Of a stretch of DNA of 64,000 nucleotides, positions 1-8,993 are shown piece after piece. How positions within the stretch are numbered: position 1 is the first letter of the stretch; every line of letters begins with the position of its first letter. The notes beneath the pieces are model-generated. The model saw nothing but the letters and a program-made list of their open reading frames with translations, did not search any database and was not told the origin of the DNA. Both the position numbers and the translations under genes were made by a program. This DNA is from CAXXFQ01 sp963674475 (GTDB lineage Bacteria; Planctomycetota; Planctomycetia; Pirellulales; Thermoguttaceae): NCBI GenBank assembly GCA_963674475.2, contig CAXXFQ010000024.1, forward strand, positions 248,001 to 312,000, read 5' to 3'.

Positions 1-3000
1 TAGTGACGGTCAACGGGCAAAGGCTATAAATCCCGCCGCCGTCGCCTTCTGCTGAATTGCCCGAGGCAGTCGAGTTGGTAACGGTTAGCGTGCCGTTGTA
101 TTCGCTGTAAATCCCGCCGCCGTCGCCTTCTGTTGAATTGTCCGAGGCAGTTGAATTGGTGATGGTTAGCATGTAGGAGTTGTTGTAAATTCCGCCACCG
201 GAGTGGTTAGCTGAGTTGTCCGAGATAGTTGAGTTCGTGACGATTAGGTCGCGTTCTAAGTTGTAAATCCCGCCGCCTTTGTCGGCTGAGTTGCCTGCGA
301 GCGTGGAGTTTGTGACCGTCAGCCCCACGCTGCAAATTCCGCCGCCGTGGGTAGCTGAATTGCCCGAGATCGTCGAGTTGATAACAGTTAGCGTGCCGTT
401 GGGTCCGCTGTAAATTCCGCCGCCGTCGTAGGTGGCTGAGTTGCCCGAGATCGTCGAGTTGATAACGGTTAGCGTGCCGTTGTGTTCGCTGTAAATCCCG
501 CCGCCGACGAAGGCTGAGTTGCCCGAGATCGTCGAGTTAGTAACGGTTAGCGTGCCGTCGTTGCAAATCCCACCGCCTCTATCTTCGTCCGATCCACCAG
601 TAATGGTAAGACCATCAATTGTGGCAGTGACTTCTCTAGCGACATAGAACACACGGCTTTGTTCGTTGGCGTCGATGGATAGTAGTTCGGCTCCCGGTCC
701 CTCGATGGTGACATCGGAGTCGATCTCCAGTTGCCTACCGTTGAGGGTGATGGCGGTCGGGCCGGAGGTGAAAAGGGATGCGTCGAGGGTGATCGTTTCT
801 GTGGCACGAAGGGTGGCGACCAAGAGTGCCTCGCGGAGCGAAAGGCTGCCGTCCGACGCAACCATGTCCGTAAGATTCGTGACGTTGGTTGGGATGGCGG
901 TCATGCCAAGAGAATCGCTATAGACGGAACTGACATTGCCTGACGGGTCGCGGTATTGGAGGTACACCGTGACTTGGCCGTTCGCATTGGCGATTACCTC
1001 TTTTGAAAGCGTGACGTCAAACGCATTCGGTGAATAGGACGACCACTCCTCCCAATTCGTGCCGTCGTAACTGATCCGCATCGACTCGACCGTCCCGGAA
1101 TCGTCAAAGGCCGACGGATCAATCCGGATTGTCGATGAATCGAGGGTATTGTTGTTGCCGTCGAACTCCTCTGCACTTGAAATGGAAACCGAGCCGGTGG
1201 GCGAAACCGTATCAACAATGGTTACGGTAATATAGCTGTTACCGGCGTTATTGGTTTCGTCTTGTTCGTCAATTTGGTCATCGTAGTCGGAAATGACACC
1301 GATGTAGTAGGTCTTCCCAGCAATAACGCCATCAGGTATGGTAATCCATTGCGATTCGCCGTCAGTTTCTCCCGCAGCAAGCGCTCGTTGCCCCTGGGTT
1401 TGTAATAGGTAGTCACTTGTCGTGAAGCTGTTATTCGTTGACCACACTATAGCAGCGTCCGAGCTCTCGGAAGGAATATTGCCCTGATTGAGAATGTCGA
1501 AAATGATGTCTATCTGATCGCCCGGTGAAACCGTGATATCGGTTTGACCATTACCCGAGACGTTTCTTGAAACTAGATCTGGATTTCCTACTGGTGTTGT
1601 GTAGTCGATTGCTAGGACGGGCGCACCTTCATCATAACGCGATCCAATTATCACGAAGTCCCCGTCGGTAGACCGCCAACTGATTCCATAGTTGACGTTC
1701 TGCAGATTGACACAGTCTTGCACCCAATCCGTGATGTCGAAAGTGTACCAACCAGCACCTGCAATATATCTGTATGGCAAGTAATTAAAAAAACTAACGC
1801 TTGGCTTGTTGTTCCAAGAGACAGTCGAGGCATTCCAGGACTGTTCGCAGATATAGGGAAGAAACCAGGCATCCGCCGGAGAGTTTAAGACGTCAACGGA
1901 AAGCGACGCATTCTGTATTGTACTGCCCAGTGGAATATCGTCGAGATTGAACTTTAGAAAAGATTCATAGGAACTGTCTTGGTATCCAAAGGGGAGATCA
2001 CCGTCGAATGTAGTGTTGGGAAAAAGGTCGGTCACGAAGGCACTAGCAGTCGCTGCCAGGTTTACGTCGCCCGAGGCAGGATTACCCGGGTCGGGCTGTT
2101 CCTCGACATCAATTTTCTCGCTAACGTCCATGAAATAATCGAATAGGGATGACGGATACGTTGCCCCAGATGTTAGCACGTTTCCTTGCGATTCGTTCCA
2201 TGTATAGCCTCCCAGCGACGTTACCAACTTGAATAACGAACTTTTGACATCCGAAGAAGCCTGGGAATATCCGTTGACCTTGTCGACATAGTCGTCAATA
2301 TGTCCGGAAAAAGTCCGCATTTCATTCGACGCGATAGTAAGTTCCGCCTGAAAGTTGGCGGCTTCTGTATCCGAAAGACGCCCGTTATTGATCTTGTTGT
2401 GCCAGCTTTGCGCGAGGTTAAATAAAGTGTCTGGCGCATCCTGTGAATCAGAACCAATGTGACTTATTTCGCTCTGTGCATTTCCACCATAAGAGATCAC
2501 CGGAAACGCAGAATAGGCATTAAGGTTTTGTATCTGTATGCCAAGACTTAAAAGTGACGACATGGTTGAACAGGTGTTATATGCCGTAGTAGAAACCGTT
2601 GCGAGCGGACTAAATAGTCCTACAAGCGATGTTGTGCCAGATCCGATCAGCATCCCCGCAGAAAACTGTAGCCAATATACGGAGTTGTTCAAAAGGGCTC
2701 CATTGCCAGCATTCGTGCCAAAATCCCGCAGGTAATCTCCGCTGGTGTCGTTGTAATGGTTAAACTTTTGGTACGCTGCATAGAGAGCTTGGAATGTGTC
2801 AAGATGAAACTGCTCGACATTGTCATAGGTGATCTCGAGGTCGATGCTGTCGAGCTCCAGGCTATCAAGACGACTGTTGACTAGCGTTACTTCAATATAG
2901 TCGGCTATCGAATTGGAATCAGGCTGGCCGTCAATCCATGAGTTGGCTTGGCTAGAGGAAGTGGATGATAGATAGAGATTGGTTCCGGTAATGGTCCAGC

Positions 3001-3382
3001 TCTCTGATCCAACTTGAATGTCGGTGCCACCACCCCATGCACGTTCTTTCCCGCATATGGCAATGTCGATATCGGTTACCGTTCCTAGTTTTGGGATATC
3101 GAAACGATACCGTACTTCAACGGTGCCAAAATTATTGTTACCGATCAGGACTCCACCATCATTTCCAAGTTGTTTAATCAAGCTTGGTGCAGAGGTGTAG
3201 TCATAGCCAATGCCAGGTATTGATAAAGTAACAGAGGCATTCAACATCCGCCGATCTTCCAGCGGCTCGAGCCGAAGGCGATGCTGTCGGTTGGCCAAGT
3301 CGCGACCGGAAATTGCAGAAAATAAGGCTTTGTTCTGACGACGAGTTTTTCGAATCTTCGAGCGTTTTTTGGAAAACAACAT
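1..3382 (-). CDS. Large secreted surface protein with DNRLRE-like, CARDB and beta-helix repeats (C-terminus beyond window)
   Basis: An uninterrupted frame runs from an ATG at 3382 off the left edge, giving about 1,127 residues. The N-terminus is basic (MLFSKKRSKIRK) and reaches LEPLEDRRMLNA near residue 45, a motif typical of large planctomycete surface proteins. Around residues 437-589 there is a DNRLRE-like beta-sandwich (FLKFNLDDIPLGSTI, then SWNASTVSWNNKP). Residues about 597-722 look like a CARDB adhesion domain (QGNIPS, then DEQDETNNAGNSY). From about residue 834 (LREALL) a right-handed beta-helix follows, with repeats of the form GGGIY-LTVTNSTISGNSA, about eight visible between bases 1 and 600. 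The role is probably adhesion or cell-envelope structure, inferred from domains only. The PEP-CTERM gene lies 56 bases upstream on the same strand. The sorting signal, if any, is outside the window. Confidence 0.85.
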   Translation of the reverse strand, partial: MLFSKKRSKIRKTRRQNKALFSAISGRDLANRQHRLRLEPLEDRRMLNASVTLSIPGIGYDYTSAPSLIKQLGNDGGVLIGNNNFGTVEVRYRFDIPKLGTVTDIDIAICGKERAWGGGTDIQVGSESWTITGTNLYLSSTSSSQANSWIDGQPDSNSIADYIEVTLVNSRLDSLELDSIDLEITYDNVEQFHLDTFQALYAAYQKFNHYNDTSGDYLRDFGTNAGNGALLNNSVYWLQFSAGMLIGSGTTSLVGLFSPLATVSTTAYNTCSTMSSLLSLGIQIQNLNAYSAFPVISYGGNAQSEISHIGSDSQDAPDTLFNLAQSWHNKINNGRLSDTEAANFQAELTIASNEMRTFSGHIDDYVDKVNGYSQASSDVKSSLFKLVTSLGGYTWNESQGNVLTSGATYPSSLFDYFMDVSEKIDVEEQPDPGNPASGDVNLAATASAFVTDLFPNTTFDGDLPFGYQDSSYESFLKFNLDDIPLGSTIQNASLSVDVLNSPADAWFLPYICEQSWNASTVSWNNKPSVSFFNYLPYRYIAGAGWYTFDITDWVQDCVNLQNVNYGISWRSTDGDFVIIGSRYDEGAPVLAIDYTTPVGNPDLVSRNVSGNGQTDITVSPGDQIDIIFDILNQGNIPSESSDAAIVWSTNNSFTTSDYLLQTQGQRALAAGETDGESQWITIPDGVIAGKTYYIGVISDYDDQIDEQDETNNAGNSYITVTIVDTVSPTGSVSISSAEEFDGNNNTLDSSTIRIDPSAFDDSGTVESMRISYDGTNWEEWSSYSPNAFDVTLSKEVIANANGQVTVYLQYRDPSGNVSSVYSDSLGMTAIPTNVTNLTDMVASDGSLSLREALLVATLRATETITLDASLFTSGPTAITLNGRQLEIDSDVTIEGPGAELLSIDANEQSRVFYVAREVTATIDGLTITGGSDEDRGGGICNDGTLTVTNSTISGNSAFVGGGIYSEHNGTLTVINSTISGNSATYDGGGIYSGPNGTLTVINSTISGNSATHGGGICSVGLTVTNSTLAGNSADKGGGIYNLERDLIVTNSTISDNSANHSGGGIYNNSYMLTITNSTASDNSTEGDGGGIYSEYNGTLTVTNSTASGNSAEGDGGGIYSLCPLTVT

Positions 3383-3438
3383 GGCTATAAAACCCTTATG
3401 CAAAGCGGGTATTTTTAAGCGACTTCAAAACGGCAGCG

Positions 3439-4050
3439 TTAGAATCGCCTCATCCACAGAAGCGAGGCGAGCGCCGTCAAGAGCAGGAGCAACGTCGACG
3501 GCTCGGGCACGGCCCTGACGGTCGTTGTGCCGAAGAGCATCTCGGCATCAAGCGTCTGGCCTGTGAAGTCAACGAAGTTGGCTTTATTCGCGCTGGTGAA
3601 ATATTCGCTCAAGGAGAAAGTGAAATCCCCTTGGGTGGTCGGCGTCAAGGTGATGGTCGCCAGAAGTGGATCGGTATACGATTCCCAGTGGCCAAAAGAA
3701 ACGGCTCCGGCAAAACCAAGCCCGCTTCCGTTAAGTTCTTTGAACGCCGGATCACCCAGGCCATTGTTGTTCAGAAGGGAAGGAATCTCGATCGTCTCCA
3801 ACCCCGACAGCTGAAACGCCCCGGTGTCAAAACCGACGTGACACCCCATTGTAAAAAGCCCTTCCGGAAGGAGTTGGATTCCCGGCGTGCTCGCCTCGGC
3901 GTCAAAGAGGATTTGAATTTTAAACGGCTGCCCGACTTGAACTTCGTAAAGAGGTTGTCCAAAACCGACCAAGCTTTCCGCATAAACGCCTGAACTCCCA
4001 AAAATCAAGATAGCCAGTGCAAGCCAAAACGTCATCCGAGAATTCATCAA
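3439..4050 (-). CDS. PEP-CTERM sorting domain protein
   Basis: 203 residues. A signal peptide is visible at residues 1-24 (hydrophobic core WLALAILIF, cleavage near VYA-ES). The middle is an all-beta secreted domain resembling cohesin-type or PEP-CTERM passenger domains. The end shows the sorting signal: VPEPSTLLLLL, a transmembrane stretch, then the basic tail WMRRF. PEP-CTERM proteins are exported and processed by an exosortase-type enzyme in bacteria that make exopolysaccharide. The exosortase is not in this window. The specific function is unknown. It may be cotranscribed with the surface protein downstream. Confidence 0.9.
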   Translation of the reverse strand: MMNSRMTFWLALAILIFGSSGVYAESLVGFGQPLYEVQVGQPFKIQILFDAEASTPGIQLLPEGLFTMGCHVGFDTGAFQLSGLETIEIPSLLNNNGLGDPAFKELNGSGLGFAGAVSFGHWESYTDPLLATITLTPTTQGDFTFSLSEYFTSANKANFVDFTGQTLDAEMLFGTTTVRAVPEPSTLLLLLTALASLLWMRRF

Positions 4051-4363
4051 ATCTCCCCCTTAGGTAAAAAGAGCGAAGTTGCCGTAGTCAGTACCAATAG
4101 ATCACCGCTGGAAATCGCTTGCGTAAGAACGTGCCGGGTTGGCACAGAGGCAAGAGAACGCGGTGGTTTACCGCGCTAGAGAAAGGCAAATCCCCACCTC
4201 ATGAGCCAAGTCCACAAAGAAAAAAAGAGTTGCAAGGACACCACTTATAGCGATTATAGAAGACTTGATGAGGTGAAGTCAATCAGACATGAGAGATTTC
4301 ATGTAACCCAATTTAGGGAGAAAATCGTCCATGTTCTCCCCTATTAGGGTTTGTTTTGCGGTA
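4051..4363. other. Intergenic stretch between PEP-CTERM gene and IS copy 1
   Basis: No convincing reading frame or RNA gene is visible. It should hold the promoter of the PEP-CTERM gene, but I could not assign one. It ends at GACAGCGCATATCGCC, where similarity to the other IS copies begins. Confidence 0.5.
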
Positions 4364-4410
4364 GACAGCGCATATCGCCACCGCAAGAGCCCAATGAACC
4401 GCCCTCCCCC

Positions 4411-5493
4411 CTACCCCGCCTTCCGCTTATACCAGCTCAAAACGCCACCGAGCCGTTCATGCCGGACGAGCTCGCCAAGCTCAAGCGTCTCGACTTCTTC
4501 CCGCGTCGCTTCGTTGAAGTTCGGCGGAAGAAACCCCGTGCCGCGGTGCGGTCGCCGGTGGTGGTAGTAATCGAGGTATTCGGTTAGGATGTGTCGGAGG
4601 TGGTTTTCGCCGAAGACGAGGAATCGGTCGAGACATTCTCGTTTGATCGAGCCGATGAATCGCTCGCAGTGGGCATTCATATTCGGCGAACGCGGCGGGA
4701 TCTTTATGGTTTTGAGACCTCCCGACCGAACCGTTTTGAGGAACTTTTTGCAGAACTTGGTGTCCATGTCATGGATGAGATAGCGAGGAGTAACAGCAAA
4801 TTCGTCGCAGACGACGCACAGGTTGCGCGCTTGCTGGATCATCCAGTGTTCGTTCGGGTGTGGTGTCATGCCAAGGATTTTCACCTCGCGGGTGCCCGGG
4901 CAGATCAACGCCAAGATGTAATACTCGAGGCGCCCGATCGGAGTCCAAACGCTCTTAGTGAAGAAGTCGCACGCCAGAAGCGTCTCCTTATGACGTCGCA
5001 AGAACTCGGCCCAGGTGCTGTTGTCCCGACCGGGCGGATTGGGACGGAATCCATTTTCTCGCAGAATGTTGCAGACGGTCCCTCTTTTAATGTCCTTGTA
5101 GCCGAGCCGGTAAAGCTCGCCGAGGATACGCCCGGAACCCCAGCCCTCGTTCTCCGAGGCGAACTTGACGATCAGGTCACGAATCTCCTGTGGCTTTTTT
5201 CGGCGGCCATGCTTTTTGACCTCGGTGCGGTCCTGCTTCGGATTTCGATCCTCGGCCAGCCACCGCATGAGCGTCCGTGGCGACACCAACGAGACAAGCC
5301 CCGATGCCTTCGCCCCCAACTGCTTGGCGTACTTCACCATCCTCGCCCGCTCGGCCCGGGTCGTATAGATTCGCTTCGGCAAGCGGCTGCGGAGGATCTC
5401 GTTCTCCGCCTTGAGAAACTCGATCTGCTTGACCAATTCCGACTCGGTCGCCGTCGCCACCGCCAAAAAGACCGATTGAAAAATCGCCTTCAT
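4411..5493 (-). CDS. DDE integrase-core transposase (IS3/IS481-like), copy 1
   Basis: 360 residues. An N-terminal coiled stretch (VKQIEFLKAENEILRSRLP) precedes a helix-turn-helix region (SPRTLMRWL). The integrase core shows the catalytic triad: D in LACDFFT, D in IHDMDTKF and E in NMNAHCERF. It catalyses cut and strand transfer for its own IS. The ATG at MKAIFQSVF is shared by all intact copies, so I take it as the start. Proteins at 30288-31370, 42605-43687 and 62412-63494 differ from it by only a few residues, which indicates recent spread. A long reading frame on the opposite strand is an antisense shadow. Confidence 0.9.
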   Translation of the reverse strand: MKAIFQSVFLAVATATESELVKQIEFLKAENEILRSRLPKRIYTTRAERARMVKYAKQLGAKASGLVSLVSPRTLMRWLAEDRNPKQDRTEVKKHGRRKKPQEIRDLIVKFASENEGWGSGRILGELYRLGYKDIKRGTVCNILRENGFRPNPPGRDNSTWAEFLRRHKETLLACDFFTKSVWTPIGRLEYYILALICPGTREVKILGMTPHPNEHWMIQQARNLCVVCDEFAVTPRYLIHDMDTKFCKKFLKTVRSGGLKTIKIPPRSPNMNAHCERFIGSIKRECLDRFLVFGENHLRHILTEYLDYYHHRRPHRGTGFLPPNFNEATREEVETLELGELVRHERLGGVLSWYKRKAG

Positions 5494-5783
5494 CGTCTTG
5501 CCTCGCCAAGGGTTAACCGGATGACAAGCAATTGTACCCCACTGAAATGGCGGCCAAAAAAGCCTTCTGGCGGCTCCAAGTGAGAAGCGGTGGTTTTAGG
5601 TCAGTCTGACCTGGCAAAATGACAATTCGAAATCGTTCAAGTCGGGACCATCAGCAGACATGGAGACCGATGCTCTGAGAGGCGGGCTCTACCGCCCACG
5701 CTAGCGAAAATCTCGAGAAAAACGGCTCTATCCGTTTCGCATCGGCAAGAAAAAGCCCGGAAAACCCGGGCTTTCGTGGAAAA

Positions 5784-5904
5784 CTTTGCCCATCAGTACC
5801 CAAGTCCGTTGTACCAATATGGGCACCCTATTTTTAGAGCTCTCTCTAACTATAGACAGAGTAAAGAGATATAAAACCACGCCTTCGGTCTACGGAACCG
5901 AAGG
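5784..5904 (+). repeat. Hairpin-ended module, copy A
   Basis: 121 bases from CTTTGCCCATCAGTA to ACCGAAGG. The end is a perfect 8-bp stem, CCTTCGGT/ACCGAAGG, with the 7-base loop CTACGGA. Copies of the same length lie at the matching edge of the other IS copies. Diverged copies lie at 32425-32542 and 44241-44357, away from any transposase. A terminator-like hairpin (AAGCCCG/CGGGCTT) sits just before it near 5751-5773. Confidence 0.75.
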
Positions 5905-5947
5905 CGATCCACCTTCGTATACACCCCGGCACCATTGCCGTGGTTCT

Positions 5948-7585
5948 TCATTCCACAAGGAAAGACAGCATTCCTACGCCCCAGCCATCTACGGGCAACT
6001 CGGCAAGTTGATCTAATAACTGCTCAATGCGCTCTGTAGACAGAGTGACAAACGGTTTGCTTGCCATCGATCGGAACAGGTCCGCGTTGGTCATTAAAGG
6101 CTCGTTCGAGATGATGACAATCAACTCTTCCCAGCCGGGCGGGCCAACTTCCCAATACGCCAAGCCGTTGTGCCGCATTTCCTCGGCGGGAAGTAGCTCG
6201 GCTCCTGGCACTTGGTACCGCTTCCCAGCCTCCACCTGGCCTCGCCCGATTCCCACGTAAGCGTTTGGGCTTTGCAGGTAGACCCTTCCACTTGTACCAA
6301 TGTTCAGCACCGTTGCATATCCGGCACGATTGGCACGAAACTCGAAACATAAGGGTGAATTGATTGCCAGCGTATCGACACGCTTTGTGCCAATATCGCG
6401 AGTCCGGAGTTCCACCTTCTCCATTATTACGGCACCCGGCGAGGTGGCATTTTTCTCCCGAAATACTTGTGCCAGATATGCCGGGCCCGAGGTTTTTCCA
6501 AGCAGGGACAAGGTACTTGTTGATACTCCGGCCACGGTAGCGATCATGCGGCTGGTGATGTCCATGCCATTTTGTACGACTCTCTTGGCAAACAAGGCCG
6601 CTTCCGCTTGCTCCCTTATGGCATCCTCAATGGCCCGAAGCCTTTCCGCAGTATGCCCTTCTGCCTCCTCAGCTCGGCGGAGAATCTCTTGGGCCGCTTC
6701 CTTTCGGTTTCGCGAGTCTTCAATCTTGGCCAGCAATTCAGCTTTCTCGCTCTCGTGTTTGAGCGTTGCGATCTCGGATTCGCGTTCCAACTGCAGGACT
6801 TGTTGCTCATGCTCCCAACTAAGTTTCTCTAATCGATCGTTTGAAAGCTCCTGAGACACCTTGAGGCTTTGCACGGCCTCCTCATACTCCGCTTGTTCTC
6901 GCTGTTGGACAAGCTTCCTCTCGCGTTCCTCTTCCCTCTCGGCATCCTCCAGCGCCAGCAACTCGCGACGTCGTTTCATCTCCGCTGTCCGGTCTGCCGT
7001 TGCTGATTCGTAACGTACTTCCTTCACCTCGACGAGTTCCAGCCAATCAAAGCCGATCCATTGAGGCAGCATATTCTTCCACCAATCAACGGGCAAAGCG
7101 GCTTGGTTCTTTATCAGGTCATAACTCAAAGTTTGTATTTTGTCGGAGATCCCCTGTCGGCAGCGTTCCGTAATTGTGCTTTCGAAGGAAGCCACTGCAA
7201 TCGAATTCCCCGTCTTGAGGTGTTCCAGGCCATATTCTTGCAGGAAGGCCCGGCGGTTGCTGATCTTCCACGTGCCGACGACGACTAGGTCAAACTCAGT
7301 CCTTTCCTGATCTCGCAATCCGGCATAGCTAAGTTCGTATGAAATTCCTGTGGTCGTCACTCGGACGCAGATGTCTGAGTCGTTCAATCGCCCTACCTGC
7401 TTGACGCTCGTTACCCGTTCCAGACGTTCCGTTCCATCTGCAAAGCTTTTGCACAGATATGTTTCAGTATCAGGGCAGCTGACGCACTCTTGTAGCAGCT
7501 TCTTTTGCTTGTAATAGCGAAGCCGGAAGTTGCCAAGGCCAAGGTTTAGTGATGTGACGATATTGATAATGCCGATTTGAAACAC
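5948..7585 (-). CDS. SPFH-like coiled-coil protein with C-terminal DUF4384
   Basis: 545 residues, last gene of the caspase array. Residues about 95-200 fit an SPFH/band-7-like fold: an FESTITERCRQGISDKI helix, then a WWKNMLPQW and LELVEVKEVRYES strand pattern, followed by a long charged coiled coil (about 205-325) rich in E, R and A. Residues about 400-500 match DUF4384: FEFRANRAGYATVLNI, then VYLQSPNAYVG, VPGAELLPAEE and LIVIISNEPL. SPFH proteins organise membrane microdomains. DUF4384 is often found with caspase-like or serine/threonine kinase proteins in bacterial signalling. The role as a membrane-associated partner of the upstream caspases is inference. The SPFH call is tentative; DUF4384 is more secure. 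Confidence 0.6.
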   Translation of the reverse strand: MFQIGIINIVTSLNLGLGNFRLRYYKQKKLLQECVSCPDTETYLCKSFADGTERLERVTSVKQVGRLNDSDICVRVTTTGISYELSYAGLRDQERTEFDLVVVGTWKISNRRAFLQEYGLEHLKTGNSIAVASFESTITERCRQGISDKIQTLSYDLIKNQAALPVDWWKNMLPQWIGFDWLELVEVKEVRYESATADRTAEMKRRRELLALEDAEREEERERKLVQQREQAEYEEAVQSLKVSQELSNDRLEKLSWEHEQQVLQLERESEIATLKHESEKAELLAKIEDSRNRKEAAQEILRRAEEAEGHTAERLRAIEDAIREQAEAALFAKRVVQNGMDITSRMIATVAGVSTSTLSLLGKTSGPAYLAQVFREKNATSPGAVIMEKVELRTRDIGTKRVDTLAINSPLCFEFRANRAGYATVLNIGTSGRVYLQSPNAYVGIGRGQVEAGKRYQVPGAELLPAEEMRHNGLAYWEVGPPGWEELIVIISNEPLMTNADLFRSMASKPFVTLSTERIEQLLDQLAELPVDGWGVGMLSFLVE

Positions 7586-7654
7586 GTTAATTACCCCTTT
7601 CGTTTTAAGTGTCAGTTGGATACTTGTGTCCCAACACCATGCGTAGTGAAATAT

Positions 7655-8992
7655 TCAATTCGAAGAGTTTATGGCCGATGCCTTGACATCTCGTATGAGC
7701 GAGCGAACGTTAATGATCTGATCTCGAAATGCCTGGTTGGCTCGGCTGACGACCTTCTCGACCTCGGTATCACCCGCTAACTTGATCTGGCCAGCGCTTC
7801 CCGCATCTCCCGACATCCGGTAATTACTCCCGCTCGAAAGCTCCAAGGTCAAGGTGTGGGTGTGCTGGTCAATCATCATACTCGATATATCGAATTTCTC
7901 GCGATTCAATGACGTTTCAATACCGATGGCCGCAACATCTGAGTACATTATCTGCAAAGCATACGTATGTGGAACACGACGACTTATGACATTAACGTAC
8001 GCGCGAAACAGACCGATTGAATCCTCAACGCATACAATCTTCTGATAGAAATAGTGGCCCGCCAAGTAAGCCTGTCTGCTTGTGCTGAACCGCACGGCAC
8101 GTAGCGAGTTAAGTTGCACAGATTCGTCGCCATCACATTCTGTCGTCGGCTCGCATAGACCGAGGATTGACAAAACGCGACTTCTGAAGGCTTGCCATTG
8201 ATTTTCCGTTGGCACCGCAGATCGCATTGGTTCGATTATGTCCTCAGCCCAGTCGGCTATCTCTTGTTCAGACCGAGCAATGTCCCTCAATACCGGCACG
8301 GGAAAATCCTGGCCCTGCAGGAAGCTCGGTGCCCAGATTTCAGCACTACGCTCGTCGAGAACGTCGTCAGGATGTAATCCGAGTGCCGGAGTCAACTGTT
8401 CCTGAAGTTCCGTCAGCCTGTCATCGCAGAACTCGACCACTTCGTCTTCAGATGCGATGCTCTGTTCGTAAAGTTGCACCAATTCGTCCAAGCGTGCAGC
8501 TAAGGCAGCCAATTGTTCACGAAAACTGTTTTCTTCAAAATTAAGATCGTGATCCCTCTTTTTATGAATGGCTTCCTCACGCGACATGATGTCATTCCGC
8601 AGTGCTACAATTTTTGCTATGATCCTAGAATAGTCTAGACCGGCCCAAACGAGAACTCCTCCCCCGACTACGGACACTAGCAATCCGACGCCCACATTTA
8701 TCGTACACAGAATGATGCCAGCAAGCACAGCAATTGCAGAAAGGATAAGAAAGACAACATTGCGATTTCTCTTCTCGTCGTGCTCTTTTAGGCTAGAGCG
8801 GAGAGACTTCGTTTCTTCATGGAGTATGTCCTCGGCTGCCCGGCGTATCTCAGAAAGCCTTGATTGTCTTGCTTGCTCAAGCCGATTCTTCTCCTCTTCA
8901 ATCTCATGGGCCAGTTCTTGCCTTCCGAGTCTTGGCAGAAAGAACCGAACAATCCGGAGTGTTTTGTCGTGTTCATTCATATCGCTTGTCAT
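7655..8992 (-). CDS. Two-TM coiled-coil protein of the caspase array, unknown function
   Basis: 445 residues. A charged helical N-terminus (residues 25-75) precedes two adjacent membrane segments at about 78-97 (VVFLILSAIAVLAGIILC) and 99-118 (GVGLLVSVVGGGVLVWAGL). A second charged helical stretch (about 120-200) follows, then a mixed alpha/beta C-terminal domain without a motif I recognise. The start lies one base after the stop of the upstream caspase gene, so the two are surely cotranscribed. The layout, a hairpin membrane anchor between coiled coils, suits a scaffold or membrane sensor; this is inference. Confidence 0.7.
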   Translation of the reverse strand: MTSDMNEHDKTLRIVRFFLPRLGRQELAHEIEEEKNRLEQARQSRLSEIRRAAEDILHEETKSLRSSLKEHDEKRNRNVVFLILSAIAVLAGIILCTINVGVGLLVSVVGGGVLVWAGLDYSRIIAKIVALRNDIMSREEAIHKKRDHDLNFEENSFREQLAALAARLDELVQLYEQSIASEDEVVEFCDDRLTELQEQLTPALGLHPDDVLDERSAEIWAPSFLQGQDFPVPVLRDIARSEQEIADWAEDIIEPMRSAVPTENQWQAFRSRVLSILGLCEPTTECDGDESVQLNSLRAVRFSTSRQAYLAGHYFYQKIVCVEDSIGLFRAYVNVISRRVPHTYALQIMYSDVAAIGIETSLNREKFDISSMMIDQHTHTLTLELSSGSNYRMSGDAGSAGQIKLAGDTEVEKVVSRANQAFRDQIINVRSLIRDVKASAINSSN

Positions 8993-8993
8993 G

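Larger units (their letters stand above)
4364..5904 (-). mobile_element. Repeated DDE-transposase IS, copy 1
   Basis: About 1.54 kb repeated nearly unchanged at 30238-31782, 42559-44099 and 62364-63905, with deleted versions at 26254-27248, 40434-40612 and 60443-60680. The unit has the transposase gene on the minus strand, then about 290 bases of conserved non-coding DNA, then a roughly 120-base module ending in CCTTCGGT-7nt-ACCGAAGG. This copy lacks the IS21-end-like prefix (TGTAAACAGCGGTC) found left of copies 3, 4 and 5. Exact terminal inverted repeats were not resolved. Confidence 0.8.

Noticed and set aside
4591..5583. Long reading frame of about 330 codons antisense to the IS transposase, repeated at other copies
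   Set aside because: It is repeated only because the transposase gene is repeated. Its product is R/D/E-rich without a domain and it lies fully antisense to a proven DDE gene.
5600..5720. tRNA- or tmRNA-like fold in the IS non-coding tract
   Set aside because: No acceptor stem or T-loop consensus could be fitted on either strand.
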